A DNA stretch of 61,786 nt, taken from Acidobacteriota bacterium (GTDB lineage Bacteria; Acidobacteriota; Terriglobia; Bryobacterales; Bryobacteraceae). Below the pieces are notes generated by a model that saw only the letters and a list, made by a program, of their open reading frames with translations, was not told where the DNA came from and ran no database searches. Below, in pieces: positions 8,545 through 17,028 of the stretch; the stretch's first letter is position 1; every line of letters begins with the position of its first letter. The stretch is taken from contig JANXLY010000143.1 of the NCBI GenBank assembly GCA_025354885.1, positions 1 through 61,786 of the forward strand, read 5' to 3'. The position numbers and the translations under genes were made by a program.

Positions 8545-9110
8545 TGTTGGCTTCTAACTTGCGCGACGCAGTTCACTGCCAAGCCACGCGCGAGCAGCTC
8601 GCCAATCCCGTTGGACCGTAGCCTCGGAAATGCCAAGCGCCTCAGCGGTTTCTTCCACTGCGAGCCCGCCGAAAAACGGCTCTCGACGATTGCGGCCTGC
8701 CGTTCGTTGAGTTTGTAAAGCTCATCGAGAGCGGAGTCCAGGCGAAGGAATTCATCTTCACTCGAAGATTCTCCTGTGGTGATCCATGCAGCGATGGCCT
8801 CGTCGAAAGTTACGAGCGCACCGCTTCGCTTCAGTGCCCGGCGTCGCCTTGCGGATTCCACCAGGAGCTGTCGCATCGCGCGAGCCGCAATTCGTTTGAA
8901 GTGCAGCGGCGAGGCCCAAGCAAGGCGCGGCGAGCTTGCCAGTTTCATCCACGCCTCGTTCACCAACGCAGTGGGGTTTAGTGTGGCTTGTGGGTCCGAA
9001 CGGCGAACCTGAGCCGCAAGGCGATGCAGTTCCTCATAGGCCAGGCTGAAGACTTCGTTCAGCGCCTTTTGTTCGGCAGGGATTTCGGTGATCGATCCGC
9101 GCAGCCGCAT
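8541..9110 (-). CDS. TIGR02999-like sigma-70 family factor, C-terminus apparently frameshifted
   Basis: The first ~135 residues are a clear sigma factor of the extended ECF type (TIGR02999 group): [13 protein letters not shown] in region 2, then [14 protein letters not shown] and [16 protein letters not shown]. Region 4 begins normally at [13 protein letters not shown] and then turns into nonsense as read. Adding one base to the five-base run at 8672-8676 restores a family-like end ([20 protein letters not shown], a helix-turn-helix, then [11 protein letters not shown]) with a stop at 8554-8556. That would give a 185-aa protein ending 9 nt before the kinase start. As read, the frame instead runs into the kinase start and lacks the -35-binding helix. 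The gene is either a consensus error or a truncated factor. Confidence 0.85.
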   Translation of the reverse strand: MRLRGSITEIPAEQKALNEVFSLAYEELHRLAAQVRRSDPQATLNPTALVNEAWMKLASSPRLAWASPLHFKRIAARAMRQLLVESARRRRALKRSGALVTFDEAIAAWITTGESSSEDEFLRLDSALDELYKLNERQAAIVESRFSAGSQWKKPLRRLAFPRLRSNGIGELLARGLAVNCVAQVRSQQ

Positions 9111-9209
9111 GGCAGGTACTAGTGCCGAATTTTAACAAACTTATAAATAGTTGGACTGCTCATGACTGTTTTCGGAAATCGATGCGCAAGGAAAGTGTGA
9201 GGAGAAATC
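9111..9209. promoter_or_regulatory. AT-rich divergent promoter region
   Basis: The 99-nt gap between the divergent sigma-factor/kinase unit and the NHL-repeat gene. It holds an AT-rich block (about 9126-9150, with ATTTTAACAAACTTATAAATAG) that probably contains -10 elements for one or both directions, and an imperfect dyad GGTACTAGTGCC at 9115-9126 next to the sigma start codon. GAGGAG at 9199-9204 is the ribosome site of the plus-strand gene. I cannot assign exact promoter boxes. Confidence 0.3.
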
Positions 9210-10994
9210 ATGCGCATCATCATTCAGGCAATTCTGGCAGGCATCTTGCTTTCGGTAGCGGCGGGGGCACAAACCATCAGCAGTGCTGCGGGCAACTCGA
9301 GTTGGGGAGCGGTGTACAACATCGCTATTGACGCCGAAAGTAGTCTGTATGCGGCGGATTCTACCGCCCAATTGGTGTACAAGATTGACCCATTGGGCTC
9401 GATCATCAACTTCGCCGGTAACGGCAGAGCAGGATTCGCAGGCGACGGAGGAGCAGCGACTGCTGCGCAACTGCGAACTCCCACGGGTGTGGCGGTCGGG
9501 CCAGACGGCAGCGTGTATATTGCCGACAATGGCAATGATCGCATTCGCAAAGTTGACAAGAGCGGAATCATCACAACGATCGCCGGAACAGTTGGCGGTT
9601 TTGCCGGGGACGGCGGCCTTGCCACGGCGGCGCGAATCAATGCCCCGCTCTCGCTTGGAGTCGACCGTGCGGGAAATGTGTTTATCGTCGATTATTTGAA
9701 TTTTCGCGTGCGGAAACTTTCATCGGCCGGGATCATCACGACGGTGGCTGGCACCGGAAAGTTGAGCCTTTCTGGAGATGGCGCGGCAGCAGCAGCGACT
9801 GATGCACTGCCAGGCTGGATCGCTGTAGCTCCGGATGGCACCTTTTACTTTACAGACGACAGTGATGGCAGATTGAACGGATACAAACGCGTGCGAAAAG
9901 TTGTCAACGGGATTGTCACAACAGTCGCAGGTTCGGGTGTCTCAGGTTATTCCGGAGACGGAGGACCGGGACCCGCAGCTCAACTGCGCTCCGCGAGCGG
10001 AGTGGCTGTGGACGCCAATGGCAATGTCTTCATTGCCGACGCTGAGGACGCAAAGATCCGAAAGGTGACACCAAGTGGAACAATTACGACTTACGCAGGA
10101 TCTGGAATGGCTGGCAATACCGGCGATGGTGGTCCGGCTTTGCTGGCACGATTCAACTTTCCGACTGGGATGACGACGGACGCGTCCGGTAACCTTTACG
10201 TCTCCGACTTGAGGAACGACAAGATCCGCAAGATCAGCCCTCCCCCGGTGCCACAAGTACGAACAGACAATCCAGTGCTCACTTCATTTGGTGGCAAAGC
10301 AGGGTTTTCTTCCAATACCTATGTGGAGATTTATGGACAGAACTTTGCAACGACTTCTCGCCTATGGGCTGGATCCGATTTCAGTGGTGTGAATGCTCCC
10401 ACTTCGCTTGACGGCATCAGCGTTACGGTTAACGGCAAGCCTGCCTTTATCTACTATGTGAGTCCGACGCAGATCAACATCAATACTCCGGAAGATACGG
10501 CGATGGGCCCCGTAACTTTACAGGTAAAAACGCCTCTTGGCACTTCGAATGCAGTGACAGTGAATCGAGCGCGCCTCTCGCCAACGCTACAGACAGTGCC
10601 CCAATTTCTGATTGGCGGAAAGCAATATGTTGTAGCGCTGACTCCCGATTTTACAACCTTCATCGGCCGCGAAGCGATGCTTGCCGGAGTGCCGTTCAAG
10701 CCCGCAAGACCAGGCGACATCATTTCAATTTATGCGCTGGGCTGTGGGCCAACGACACCGCCGACACAGGCAGGTGTTGTTGCAGGACAAGGTTCATCGC
10801 TGGCTCTGCCCTACCAACTTAAGATCGGCGGTACGGTTGCGCAGGTGAGCTTCGCCGGAATTGTTGGCGCAACCATCGGGCTCTATCAGTTCAATGTTGT
10901 GATCCCGATTGTCGCAGCCGGCGACCAGCCGATCGATTTGACAGTCGATGGCATCCCGAACGCACAGAATCTGACGATCGTCATCGGTCAGTAG
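9210..10994 (+). CDS. Secreted NHL-repeat protein with Solibacter-type C-terminal domain
   Basis: A 594-aa protein with a signal peptide (MRIIIQAILAGILLSVAAGAQ). Residues ~25-345 form five or so NHL repeats making a beta-propeller, each with an ITTIAGTxGxFAGDGGxA segment and then a VYIADNGNDRIRKV-like segment. Residues ~360-594 match the TIGR03437-type domain abundant in Solibacter genomes (VEIYGQNFA, ISVTVNGKPAFIYYVSPTQIN, PGDIISIYALGCGPT). The protein is probably outside the cytoplasm and may bind ligands or partners. No catalytic motif is seen. GAGGAG upstream supports the start. It is monocistronic and diverges from the sigma factor/kinase pair, though there is no direct evidence that they work together. 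Confidence 0.9.
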   Translation: MRIIIQAILAGILLSVAAGAQTISSAAGNSSWGAVYNIAIDAESSLYAADSTAQLVYKIDPLGSIINFAGNGRAGFAGDGGAATAAQLRTPTGVAVGPDGSVYIADNGNDRIRKVDKSGIITTIAGTVGGFAGDGGLATAARINAPLSLGVDRAGNVFIVDYLNFRVRKLSSAGIITTVAGTGKLSLSGDGAAAAATDALPGWIAVAPDGTFYFTDDSDGRLNGYKRVRKVVNGIVTTVAGSGVSGYSGDGGPGPAAQLRSASGVAVDANGNVFIADAEDAKIRKVTPSGTITTYAGSGMAGNTGDGGPALLARFNFPTGMTTDASGNLYVSDLRNDKIRKISPPPVPQVRTDNPVLTSFGGKAGFSSNTYVEIYGQNFATTSRLWAGSDFSGVNAPTSLDGISVTVNGKPAFIYYVSPTQININTPEDTAMGPVTLQVKTPLGTSNAVTVNRARLSPTLQTVPQFLIGGKQYVVALTPDFTTFIGREAMLAGVPFKPARPGDIISIYALGCGPTTPPTQAGVVAGQGSSLALPYQLKIGGTVAQVSFAGIVGATIGLYQFNVVIPIVAAGDQPIDLTVDGIPNAQNLTIVIGQ

Positions 10995-11006
10995 CTTCAC
11001 GTTGGA

Positions 11007-11028
11007 CGGCTGGAAATGGCATCAGCCG
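11007..11028 (+). terminator. Hairpin between convergent genes
   Basis: CGGCTG, a 10-nt loop, then CAGCCG: a 6-bp perfect stem filling the 37-nt gap between the convergent stops of the NHL gene and the glycosylase-like gene. It has no strong U-tract, so it is only a weak terminator candidate. Confidence 0.35.
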
Positions 11029-11031
11029 CTT

Positions 11032-11520
11032 TCACGCCGAGTCAAGCTCAGCCACAAGTCTGCGGATGAAAACATCTCTATGGCTGGCCCATCTACCTGG
11101 GTAGGGCAAATGAAGAAATTTGCCCTGCCAATCCGCGCCGATGGCCGCCCGTCGCACATTGATTTCAATCGAACGCACTACAGTCGCGATCACCGGCGGG
11201 TGAAGCTTGGCAATAGTCCGCGACAGGGATGCTTCGCCGGCAACGCATGCAGCGCGCCTCGCTTTTGCGTCTAGCTTGTCCACCGGTTCTGGACATAGAT
11301 CAAACAGAAAGCATCCGGCGTCCTGGAATCTGGAAAGGAAATTTGCGTCTGTGATTGAGGGATCCGTAGCCTGAAACGCATCCCTCATGGCCCGATACAA
11401 GCCCGAATCCCCCTGATAGAAGAAACGCCCGGATGCGGGCGGAGACTCCCCGACAAAGAGTAAGCGTAACTTGGCCGGGCGAAAGTGTCGCCTCAGTCTC
11501 TCCTGCTTGCGCCGATCCAT
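11032..11520 (-). CDS. Uracil-DNA-glycosylase-like protein
   Basis: A 162-aa cytoplasmic protein. The stretch LRLLFVGESPPASGRFFY resembles the first motif of the uracil-DNA glycosylase superfamily (strand followed by a GE-P loop). Later, CFLFDLCPEPVD and IATVVRSIEINVRRAA followed by LPYPGRW could be the remaining core strands. I see no convincing catalytic HPSP-type motif, so glycosylase activity is uncertain; it may be an inactive or divergent member. ATG 11520 is taken as the start. An in-frame extension to 11751 would run into the divergent S55 gene and reads as noise. It stands alone, facing the S55 operon across 168 nt. Confidence 0.7.
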   Translation of the reverse strand: MDRRKQERLRRHFRPAKLRLLFVGESPPASGRFFYQGDSGLYRAMRDAFQATDPSITDANFLSRFQDAGCFLFDLCPEPVDKLDAKARRAACVAGEASLSRTIAKLHPPVIATVVRSIEINVRRAAIGADWQGKFLHLPYPGRWASHRDVFIRRLVAELDSA

Positions 11521-11619
11521 GGTGTCCGTTGTATTCAATCGATGATGCAATTGGATGATCCTGGCTTGCAAAATGCTCGAAGCTTGCTCCTGCCGGAGAA
11601 TCCTTCTCTGCAATTCCAA

Positions 11620-11625
11620 TATAAT
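11620..11625 (+). promoter_or_regulatory. TATAAT -10-like hexamer upstream of the S55 peptidase gene
   Basis: An exact TATAAT 63 nt before the ATG of the S55 gene, inside the intergenic gap. No good -35 hexamer sits at the right distance, so it is a candidate only. It would give a ~55-nt leader. Confidence 0.3.
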
Positions 11626-11688
11626 GGCAAGATTGAGGGCACCCAACCCGACTCCGGCATCGTCTAATGGGACAGACCTAGGAAGTAA

Positions 11689-13491
11689 ATGAAAAAATCT
11701 CTGTTTTTGACTCTGGCCACTTTGGCGCTTTCGACAATGGCTCTCGCTCAAGCTCCCAAAATTGGCAAAGTGGAAGTGTTTCCACTCGACCAGATCAAGC
11801 CTGGCATGAAGGCCACCGCCTGGACCGTCTTTGAAGGTTCCGAAGTAGAACCGGTCCCAATCGAAATTATTGGTCTCTGGAAAAACGCCTGGGGGCCCAA
11901 GCAGGACATCATACTTGCCAAAATGTTCGGCAAGGCTCTCCGCACTGGCGTTGCCGGTGGTATGTCCGGCTCACCCGTCTACATCGACGGCAAACTTGTC
12001 GGAGCAGTCAGCCTGCGAATTAGCGTCTTCTCCCCTGACGCCATCTGCGGCATCACGCCCATCGACCTGATGCTTGAAATCAATCAATTTGATTCTTCGA
12101 AGCCCCCCGACGCGAAAACTCCTCAAAGCGTCGCGGGCAATCGCCAAATCCAAGTTCCTGAAAACGTTCTCTCTGGTGCGCTCATGCAGCCCATCGAAAC
12201 CCCTCTCACGTTCTCCGGCTTTCATGAAAATACGTTGCGCAACTTTGGCCCGGCGATGCAACAAATGGGACTCCGCCCTGTCATGGGCGGTGCTGCCGGG
12301 GCCAATTACGAAACGAAGCCAGCAAAAGACTGGAAGTCTTCTCTTATGCCAGGTCAACCCATCGTCGGCGTTCTTGTCTCCGGCGACATGAACGTCTCTG
12401 GCCTCGGTACTGTCACCTACAACGATGGTGAAAAAGTCCTCGGCTTCGGCCACCCTTTTTTCAACATGGGCCCTGTCGATATGCCTATGGCCAAAGGAGA
12501 CATCCTCACAGTCCTTAGTTCCACCTTTCAGCCCAATAAGGTTGGTAACGCTACCGAAATCGTCGGTGCTCTGCGGCAGGACCGCCACTCCGGCATTCAG
12601 GGCCTGCTGGGCGAACAGGCCGACACGATCCCAGTCACGCTCAAAGTGCGCAATCTCAGTGCCAGTGGCTCGGCCACTACCGAAAAAGACTTCCGATTCA
12701 ACGTCTTCGTCAATCAGAAGTGGACTCCCTTCCTAATGACGATGACGATGTTCAATTCCATTTCCGGCCTCAACGAATTCTCCGACGAAACTACTTACCG
12801 CCTGAGCGGAAAAGTCGAACTCGACGGCTTCCCTTCCCTGAACCTGGCCAGCATGGCCACGATCAGCGACAGTCCTTTGCCGCCCGCAATTGCGCTCGCC
12901 AATTGGTGGGGCGACAAGTTCAATCGCCTTTACATGAATTCGCTGGTCCACCCCAAGCTCAAGGGAGTCAGCGCCACGATCGACCTCATCCCCGAACGCC
13001 GCGCCGCCACTATCGAAAGTGCATGGATCGACAAGACGGAAGTCGACCCCGGCGACGAAGTCTCACTCCGGGTCTTCGTTCAGCCCTATCGCGGCGAACG
13101 ACTCAGCCGCGAATTGAAAATCAAGATCCCAACTGGCCTCTCCAAGGGCGAGCACCGCATTGTTCTCGTAGATGGCGATACATTGAACCGGGCTCCCATG
13201 ATCGCCTCCATCTCTAATCGCTTCCTCGAACTTGGCCAAGCCGTCAGCGCCATCAATCAGGAACGCAACAACAACCAACTTTTCGCCGTCATCACAAGCA
13301 TGAAGCCCACCGTCTACCTCGACGACAAGACACTCACCAGCCTGCCCAGTTCCGTCATGAACGTCATGCAGGCCGGTCGTGCTCCTACGCGGCCCATGCT
13401 TACGATGCTGGAGTCTTATACCGAAGCCGCCACGATCCCGTTTGACTACGTAGTCAGTGGCAACTACAGCCTGCGCTTCTCGGTACGCTAA
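11689..13491 (+). CDS. Exported SpoIVB-type S55 peptidase domain protein
   Basis: A 600-aa protein with a signal peptide (MKKSLFLTLATLALSTMALAQ). The N-terminal third carries the S55 serine motif GMSGSPVYIDGKLVGAV (residues 91-107; S93 sits in the GxSG position), followed by a GITPIDLML segment. A GFGHP motif (H255), resembling the SpoIVB histidine region, comes ~160 residues later. So Ser precedes His here, whereas in Bacillus SpoIVB, as I recall it, His precedes Ser. The remaining ~300 residues look like beta-sandwich domains. AGGAAG lies 5 nt before the ATG. It is followed 14 nt later by a beta-propeller protein, so the two form an operon. SpoIVB is a sporulation-signal protease; here the role is probably envelope proteolysis or signalling, and the substrate is unknown. 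Confidence 0.85.
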   Translation: MKKSLFLTLATLALSTMALAQAPKIGKVEVFPLDQIKPGMKATAWTVFEGSEVEPVPIEIIGLWKNAWGPKQDIILAKMFGKALRTGVAGGMSGSPVYIDGKLVGAVSLRISVFSPDAICGITPIDLMLEINQFDSSKPPDAKTPQSVAGNRQIQVPENVLSGALMQPIETPLTFSGFHENTLRNFGPAMQQMGLRPVMGGAAGANYETKPAKDWKSSLMPGQPIVGVLVSGDMNVSGLGTVTYNDGEKVLGFGHPFFNMGPVDMPMAKGDILTVLSSTFQPNKVGNATEIVGALRQDRHSGIQGLLGEQADTIPVTLKVRNLSASGSATTEKDFRFNVFVNQKWTPFLMTMTMFNSISGLNEFSDETTYRLSGKVELDGFPSLNLASMATISDSPLPPAIALANWWGDKFNRLYMNSLVHPKLKGVSATIDLIPERRAATIESAWIDKTEVDPGDEVSLRVFVQPYRGERLSRELKIKIPTGLSKGEHRIVLVDGDTLNRAPMIASISNRFLELGQAVSAINQERNNNQLFAVITSMKPTVYLDDKTLTSLPSSVMNVMQAGRAPTRPMLTMLESYTEAATIPFDYVVSGNYSLRFSVR

Positions 13492-13505
13492 GGATTTTTT
13501 TACCC

Positions 13506-15671
13506 ATGTACAAATCTGTTTTCGCCCTCCTGGGCCTCGCCCTCGCAGCTATGGCTGTGGACACTCGTTACTGGTCGCAAGATGCCCAGTCTGATTTCGA
13601 GAAAGGCAAGCTCAAGAAAGTTGCCCTTCGCAGTGATGGCCGCATCTCCCTCTCGCCTGCCCTTAAGGAACTCGCCGATCCATCGATTCCGTATCTGTGG
13701 ACTGCCGTCGCTGCCCCCAACGGCAACCTGTACACTGCAGGCGGACCAGCCTCCGGCAAGAGTGTCATCTTCGAGATCAGTCGAAGCGGCCAATCTAAAA
13801 AGCTCGCCGAAATCGAAGGGATGAATGTCTTCGCACTCGCTCTGGATAAGTCTGGGCGCATCTACGCCGCCACTTCTCCCGATGGCAAGATCTATCGCAT
13901 CTCAACAGCTGGGACGGTCGAGACCTTCTATGAACCCAAGGCTAAATATATCTGGTCGCTCGCCTTCCTTCCCGATGGCGACCTCCTTGCCGCTACTGGC
14001 GACAAAGGTGAACTGCACCGGATTACTCCCTCAGGCAGTGGCCGAGTATGGATGAAACTCGACGAAGATCACATCCGCTCCCTCGCCATCGACGCCAAAG
14101 GCACCGTCTATGTTGGTACAGAACCCGGAGGTCTGATCGTCAAGGCGGACAGCGCAGGAAACCCGTTCGTGGTCTACCAATCTGTCAAGCGCGAAGTCAC
14201 TACGCTCACAACGGGGAAAGACGGTTCGATTTATGCAGCAATTATTGGCATCAAGACTTCCGGCACTTCGCAGGTGATGAACAACATTCCCGTTGTCGCG
14301 CCTATTCCTCCTCCGCAGCAGGGGCCGAATCAGAACACACAGCAACGGCCTCCAGTCGGTGCCCCGCCGCTTCAAGTGAATATGGTTCCTGGCGGCAGCG
14401 AGATCATGCGCATCGATTCTGATGGAGCTCCCACGCGCGTCTGGTCTCACCCAAGCGACCTCGTCTATGCGGTAGCAATGGACGCAAACGAGCGCCTCAT
14501 CGTCGGTACCGGGAACAAGGGCAACATACATAGCGTTGACGGCCCTGCCTCTTCAACCTTGCTCGCAAGCCTTTCTTCCACGCAGGTTACAGGCTTTGCA
14601 AAAGATGGTAGTCGCCTCCTGGTAGTGACAGGTAACATCGGCAAGATCTTTGAACTCTCGAACACGCTCGAAGCCACAGGCAGCTTCGAGAGCGAAGTCT
14701 TCGACGTCGGCTCTTTCGCCCAGTGGGGCCGCCTCCATGCCAAAGAAGTTCAGAACAATGGAACACTCCGCTTTGAAACCCGTAGCGGCAACCTTGACCG
14801 CCCCACTCAGATGTGGAGCGCCTGGGCCGGGTTGAATGAAGGCCGAATCACTTCGCCAGCCGCCCGCTTTCTGCAATGGCGGGCCGTGCTTTCTGGTGGG
14901 CAGCAGAATGGCCCCTCCTTCTCGCAAGTCGATGTCGCATACCTGCCCAGGAATCTCGCTCCTCGCGTGGATGTGGTCGAAGCTACTCCGATCAACTTCC
15001 GCTTCCCTGCGTCTTCCATCAGTATCGTGCCAATCGCCTCGACGCTCACGCTGCCTCCCATTGGCAAAGCTGCCACCCCTGTAAACACACCGCAGAACGA
15101 CGGCTCCAATTCGCCCACTCTCAGCTACGCTCGCGGAATGATCGGTGCCCGCTGGATTGCGGTGGATGACAACAACGACACTCTGGAGTTCACTGTCGAG
15201 ATCAAGGGCGAAAACGAACAAACCTGGAAACCCCTCAAGGACAAACTGAAGGATCGTTACTACAGCTACGATGCAACGACACTTGCTGACGGCAAGTATC
15301 AAGTGCGCGTCACCGCCAGTGACTCTCCATCGAATCCGCTCAACCAGGGCCTCACTTCCTCACGCATCAGCGCGCCCTTTCAGATCGATAACACTGCTCC
15401 AGAAATCAAAGATCTCGGAGCTTCTCCCGCCGGTGGACGCGTCAATCTTCGATTCAAAGCGAGCGACGCGATCAGTGTCATCAGCAAAGCAGAGATCTCG
15501 ATCAACGGAAGCGAATGGCATCTCATCGACCCAACCGTCCGCCTCTCAGACTCGAAGGAACTGGAATTCCAGCTGCTTCTCGATCGCCCCACTCAGGGCG
15601 AACTAACGATTGCGGTCCGCGTTACTGACGAGTTTGACAATCAGAGTGTCGCAAAGACAAACATCCGCTAA
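13506..15671 (+). CDS. Exported beta-propeller protein paired with the S55 peptidase
   Basis: A 721-aa protein with an N-terminal signal sequence (MYKSVFALLGLALAAMA). Residues ~55-370 contain repeats of WD40/NHL/SMP-30-like type: NLYTAGGPASGK, IYAATSPDGKIYRI, LLAATGDKGELHRI, VYVGTEPGGLIVKA, LIVGTGNKGNIHSV. A Pro/Gln/Asn-rich linker (~265-295) interrupts the propeller. The C-terminal half looks like Ig- or fibronectin-like beta domains (LADGKYQVRVTASDSPSNP, then PAGGRVNLRFKASDA). It is probably periplasmic. It is cotranscribed with the S55 peptidase gene, 14 nt upstream, which suggests that it presents or receives a substrate for it (inference). Its stop overlaps the convergent nucleotidyltransferase gene by 4 nt. 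Confidence 0.85.
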   Translation: MYKSVFALLGLALAAMAVDTRYWSQDAQSDFEKGKLKKVALRSDGRISLSPALKELADPSIPYLWTAVAAPNGNLYTAGGPASGKSVIFEISRSGQSKKLAEIEGMNVFALALDKSGRIYAATSPDGKIYRISTAGTVETFYEPKAKYIWSLAFLPDGDLLAATGDKGELHRITPSGSGRVWMKLDEDHIRSLAIDAKGTVYVGTEPGGLIVKADSAGNPFVVYQSVKREVTTLTTGKDGSIYAAIIGIKTSGTSQVMNNIPVVAPIPPPQQGPNQNTQQRPPVGAPPLQVNMVPGGSEIMRIDSDGAPTRVWSHPSDLVYAVAMDANERLIVGTGNKGNIHSVDGPASSTLLASLSSTQVTGFAKDGSRLLVVTGNIGKIFELSNTLEATGSFESEVFDVGSFAQWGRLHAKEVQNNGTLRFETRSGNLDRPTQMWSAWAGLNEGRITSPAARFLQWRAVLSGGQQNGPSFSQVDVAYLPRNLAPRVDVVEATPINFRFPASSISIVPIASTLTLPPIGKAATPVNTPQNDGSNSPTLSYARGMIGARWIAVDDNNDTLEFTVEIKGENEQTWKPLKDKLKDRYYSYDATTLADGKYQVRVTASDSPSNPLNQGLTSSRISAPFQIDNTAPEIKDLGASPAGGRVNLRFKASDAISVISKAEISINGSEWHLIDPTVRLSDSKELEFQLLLDRPTQGELTIAVRVTDEFDNQSVAKTNIR

Positions 15672-16372
15672 CGGACAGCCTCTTCGGCGGCTGCAAGATC
15701 TTCCGGCCGGCCCACATCCATCCAGGTTCCTTCAAGAGCAAACATCTTGAGCGTCTGCCCGGCATCGAGCATCTGGGAAATGGCAGAGGTTACTTCATAC
15801 TCACCTCGTTCGCTCAGCGGCACTCGCTCGAGCTCTGCAAATACGACAGGCGAGAACACATAGATGCCGGCACTGTTCCAGTGCGTCGTTGAAGTCCCCC
15901 GTTCTGGCTTCTCTATGATCTTTTGCACATAACGCGACTCATCCACATAGATGGCAGCCCCCTGATAAGGGTCTTCCACATATCGAGCCGCCAGAACGCC
16001 ATCTGTCCCCGCAAAGCAATCGCGCATCCCGGCATAATGTTCCGGCTCAGCTAGAATATCGCCGTAGGTCAAGAGAAAAGCACTCTCTCCCACCCACTCC
16101 CTTGCAAGCAACGCAGCCTTTGCTGTGCCGTTGACCGTGGTCTGTCGCCGAAAACTTACCGGCAATCCATGCCCAATCGCCACCTCTTCCATCTGTTCGG
16201 CCAGATAGCCCGTCACGAGCAATACTTCTGCCACGCCTGCGGCGGCGATCCGGTCCAGGATGTGGAGCAACATTGGCCGCCCGTTCAAAGGAATGAGCGG
16301 CTTTGGCAACTCGCGAGTCAACTCGCCCATCCGTGTCCCACGGCCCGCAGCCAGAATCACTGCCTTCTTCAT
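15668..16372 (-). CDS. Sugar-1-phosphate nucleotidyltransferase
   Basis: A 234-aa cytoplasmic enzyme of the NTP_transferase family. The N-terminal AAGRGTRMGELTRELPKPLIPLNGRPML contains the nucleotide-binding loop and the PKPLIP lysine. LLTYGDILAE carries the metal-binding Asp, NSAGIYVFSP is the product-side motif, and the C-terminus (GTWMDVGRPEDL) is typical. It probably makes an NDP-sugar such as dTDP-glucose, GDP-mannose or UDP-MurNAc; which one cannot be decided. It is short, with no left-handed beta-helix, as in MurU/HddC-like enzymes. Its ATG overlaps the stop of the preceding exported-protein gene by 4 nt, so the three genes form one operon. Confidence 0.9.
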   Translation of the reverse strand: MKKAVILAAGRGTRMGELTRELPKPLIPLNGRPMLLHILDRIAAAGVAEVLLVTGYLAEQMEEVAIGHGLPVSFRRQTTVNGTAKAALLAREWVGESAFLLTYGDILAEPEHYAGMRDCFAGTDGVLAARYVEDPYQGAAIYVDESRYVQKIIEKPERGTSTTHWNSAGIYVFSPVVFAELERVPLSERGEYEVTSAISQMLDAGQTLKMFALEGTWMDVGRPEDLAAAEEAVR

Positions 16373-17022
16373 GAGTTCTCCTCAAATGCAATGGTCGATT
16401 CCACATCAAACTTTTTATAATTCGAATAGGTGTTGACTTGCTTACCGCTTGCGAAGGTCACTTTGTAATCGATCTCCATTCGCCGCAACAGATACGGCGA
16501 ATCCCCTTCACGCGAGAACTGCTTTCGCACCATGGTTCCGGACTTCAATTCACTTCCCGGCCCTACTACTTCAATCTCGTGCCGCAGGATCGCATGAGTC
16601 TCAGGGTCAATCCAGATTTCGTGACGATAAGGATTCCCCGCCTTCGGTAGTGCTGTCAAATGATCTCCTTCGATACTAAGCTCGTGCGTCGTTTCCAGAG
16701 CTTCAAGCTTGCCCACCGGCATCGTAAAGCTGCGCGAGAAAACGCCACCACGCTTCCGCGAAGCCCGCCGTTCGGCCGCTGTCTTCTTCATGTCCTCCAT
16801 GACAGCCATCTCTTCCTTCGCGGTGAGGGGCTTTCCATTTTTTTCGATGAGCCGCCGATAAGGTGCACCTTCCAGAAAGATCACATCGAAAATTTTGATC
16901 CTGGGTAGATTCTCCTGCACTTCGCGGTACGCGTAGCGCTCACGCAGCTTTCCCTGTTCGACATCAGCAGACACAACCAGCCGCAACACTTCAAGAGCAC
17001 TCGCAAACAAAGCAACAGTCAT
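16369..17022 (-). CDS. Exported protein, tandem paralogue 2
   Basis: A 217-aa protein starting with a hydrophobic export signal (MTVALFASALEVLRLVVSA). It shares with its upstream neighbour the order ...LRERYAYREVQEN, YRRLIEKNGKPL, a Glu/Met/Lys-rich helix, then a beta-rich C-terminal half with HEIWIDPETHAILRHE. The beta half resembles LolA/LolB or outer-membrane-lipoprotein-sorting folds that bind lipids, but I know no name for the family. It is probably periplasmic. The two genes are 6 nt apart and clearly arose by duplication; they are diverged (about a third of positions shared by eye). This copy is translationally coupled to the sugar nucleotidyltransferase. Confidence 0.75.
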   Translation of the reverse strand: MTVALFASALEVLRLVVSADVEQGKLRERYAYREVQENLPRIKIFDVIFLEGAPYRRLIEKNGKPLTAKEEMAVMEDMKKTAAERRASRKRGGVFSRSFTMPVGKLEALETTHELSIEGDHLTALPKAGNPYRHEIWIDPETHAILRHEIEVVGPGSELKSGTMVRKQFSREGDSPYLLRRMEIDYKVTFASGKQVNTYSNYKKFDVESTIAFEENS

Positions 17023-17028
17023 CTCCCT

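Noticed and set aside
11521-11751. In-frame 5' extension of the glycosylase-like gene
   Set aside because: Overlaps the divergent S55 gene start and reads as low-complexity basic sequence unlike the rest.
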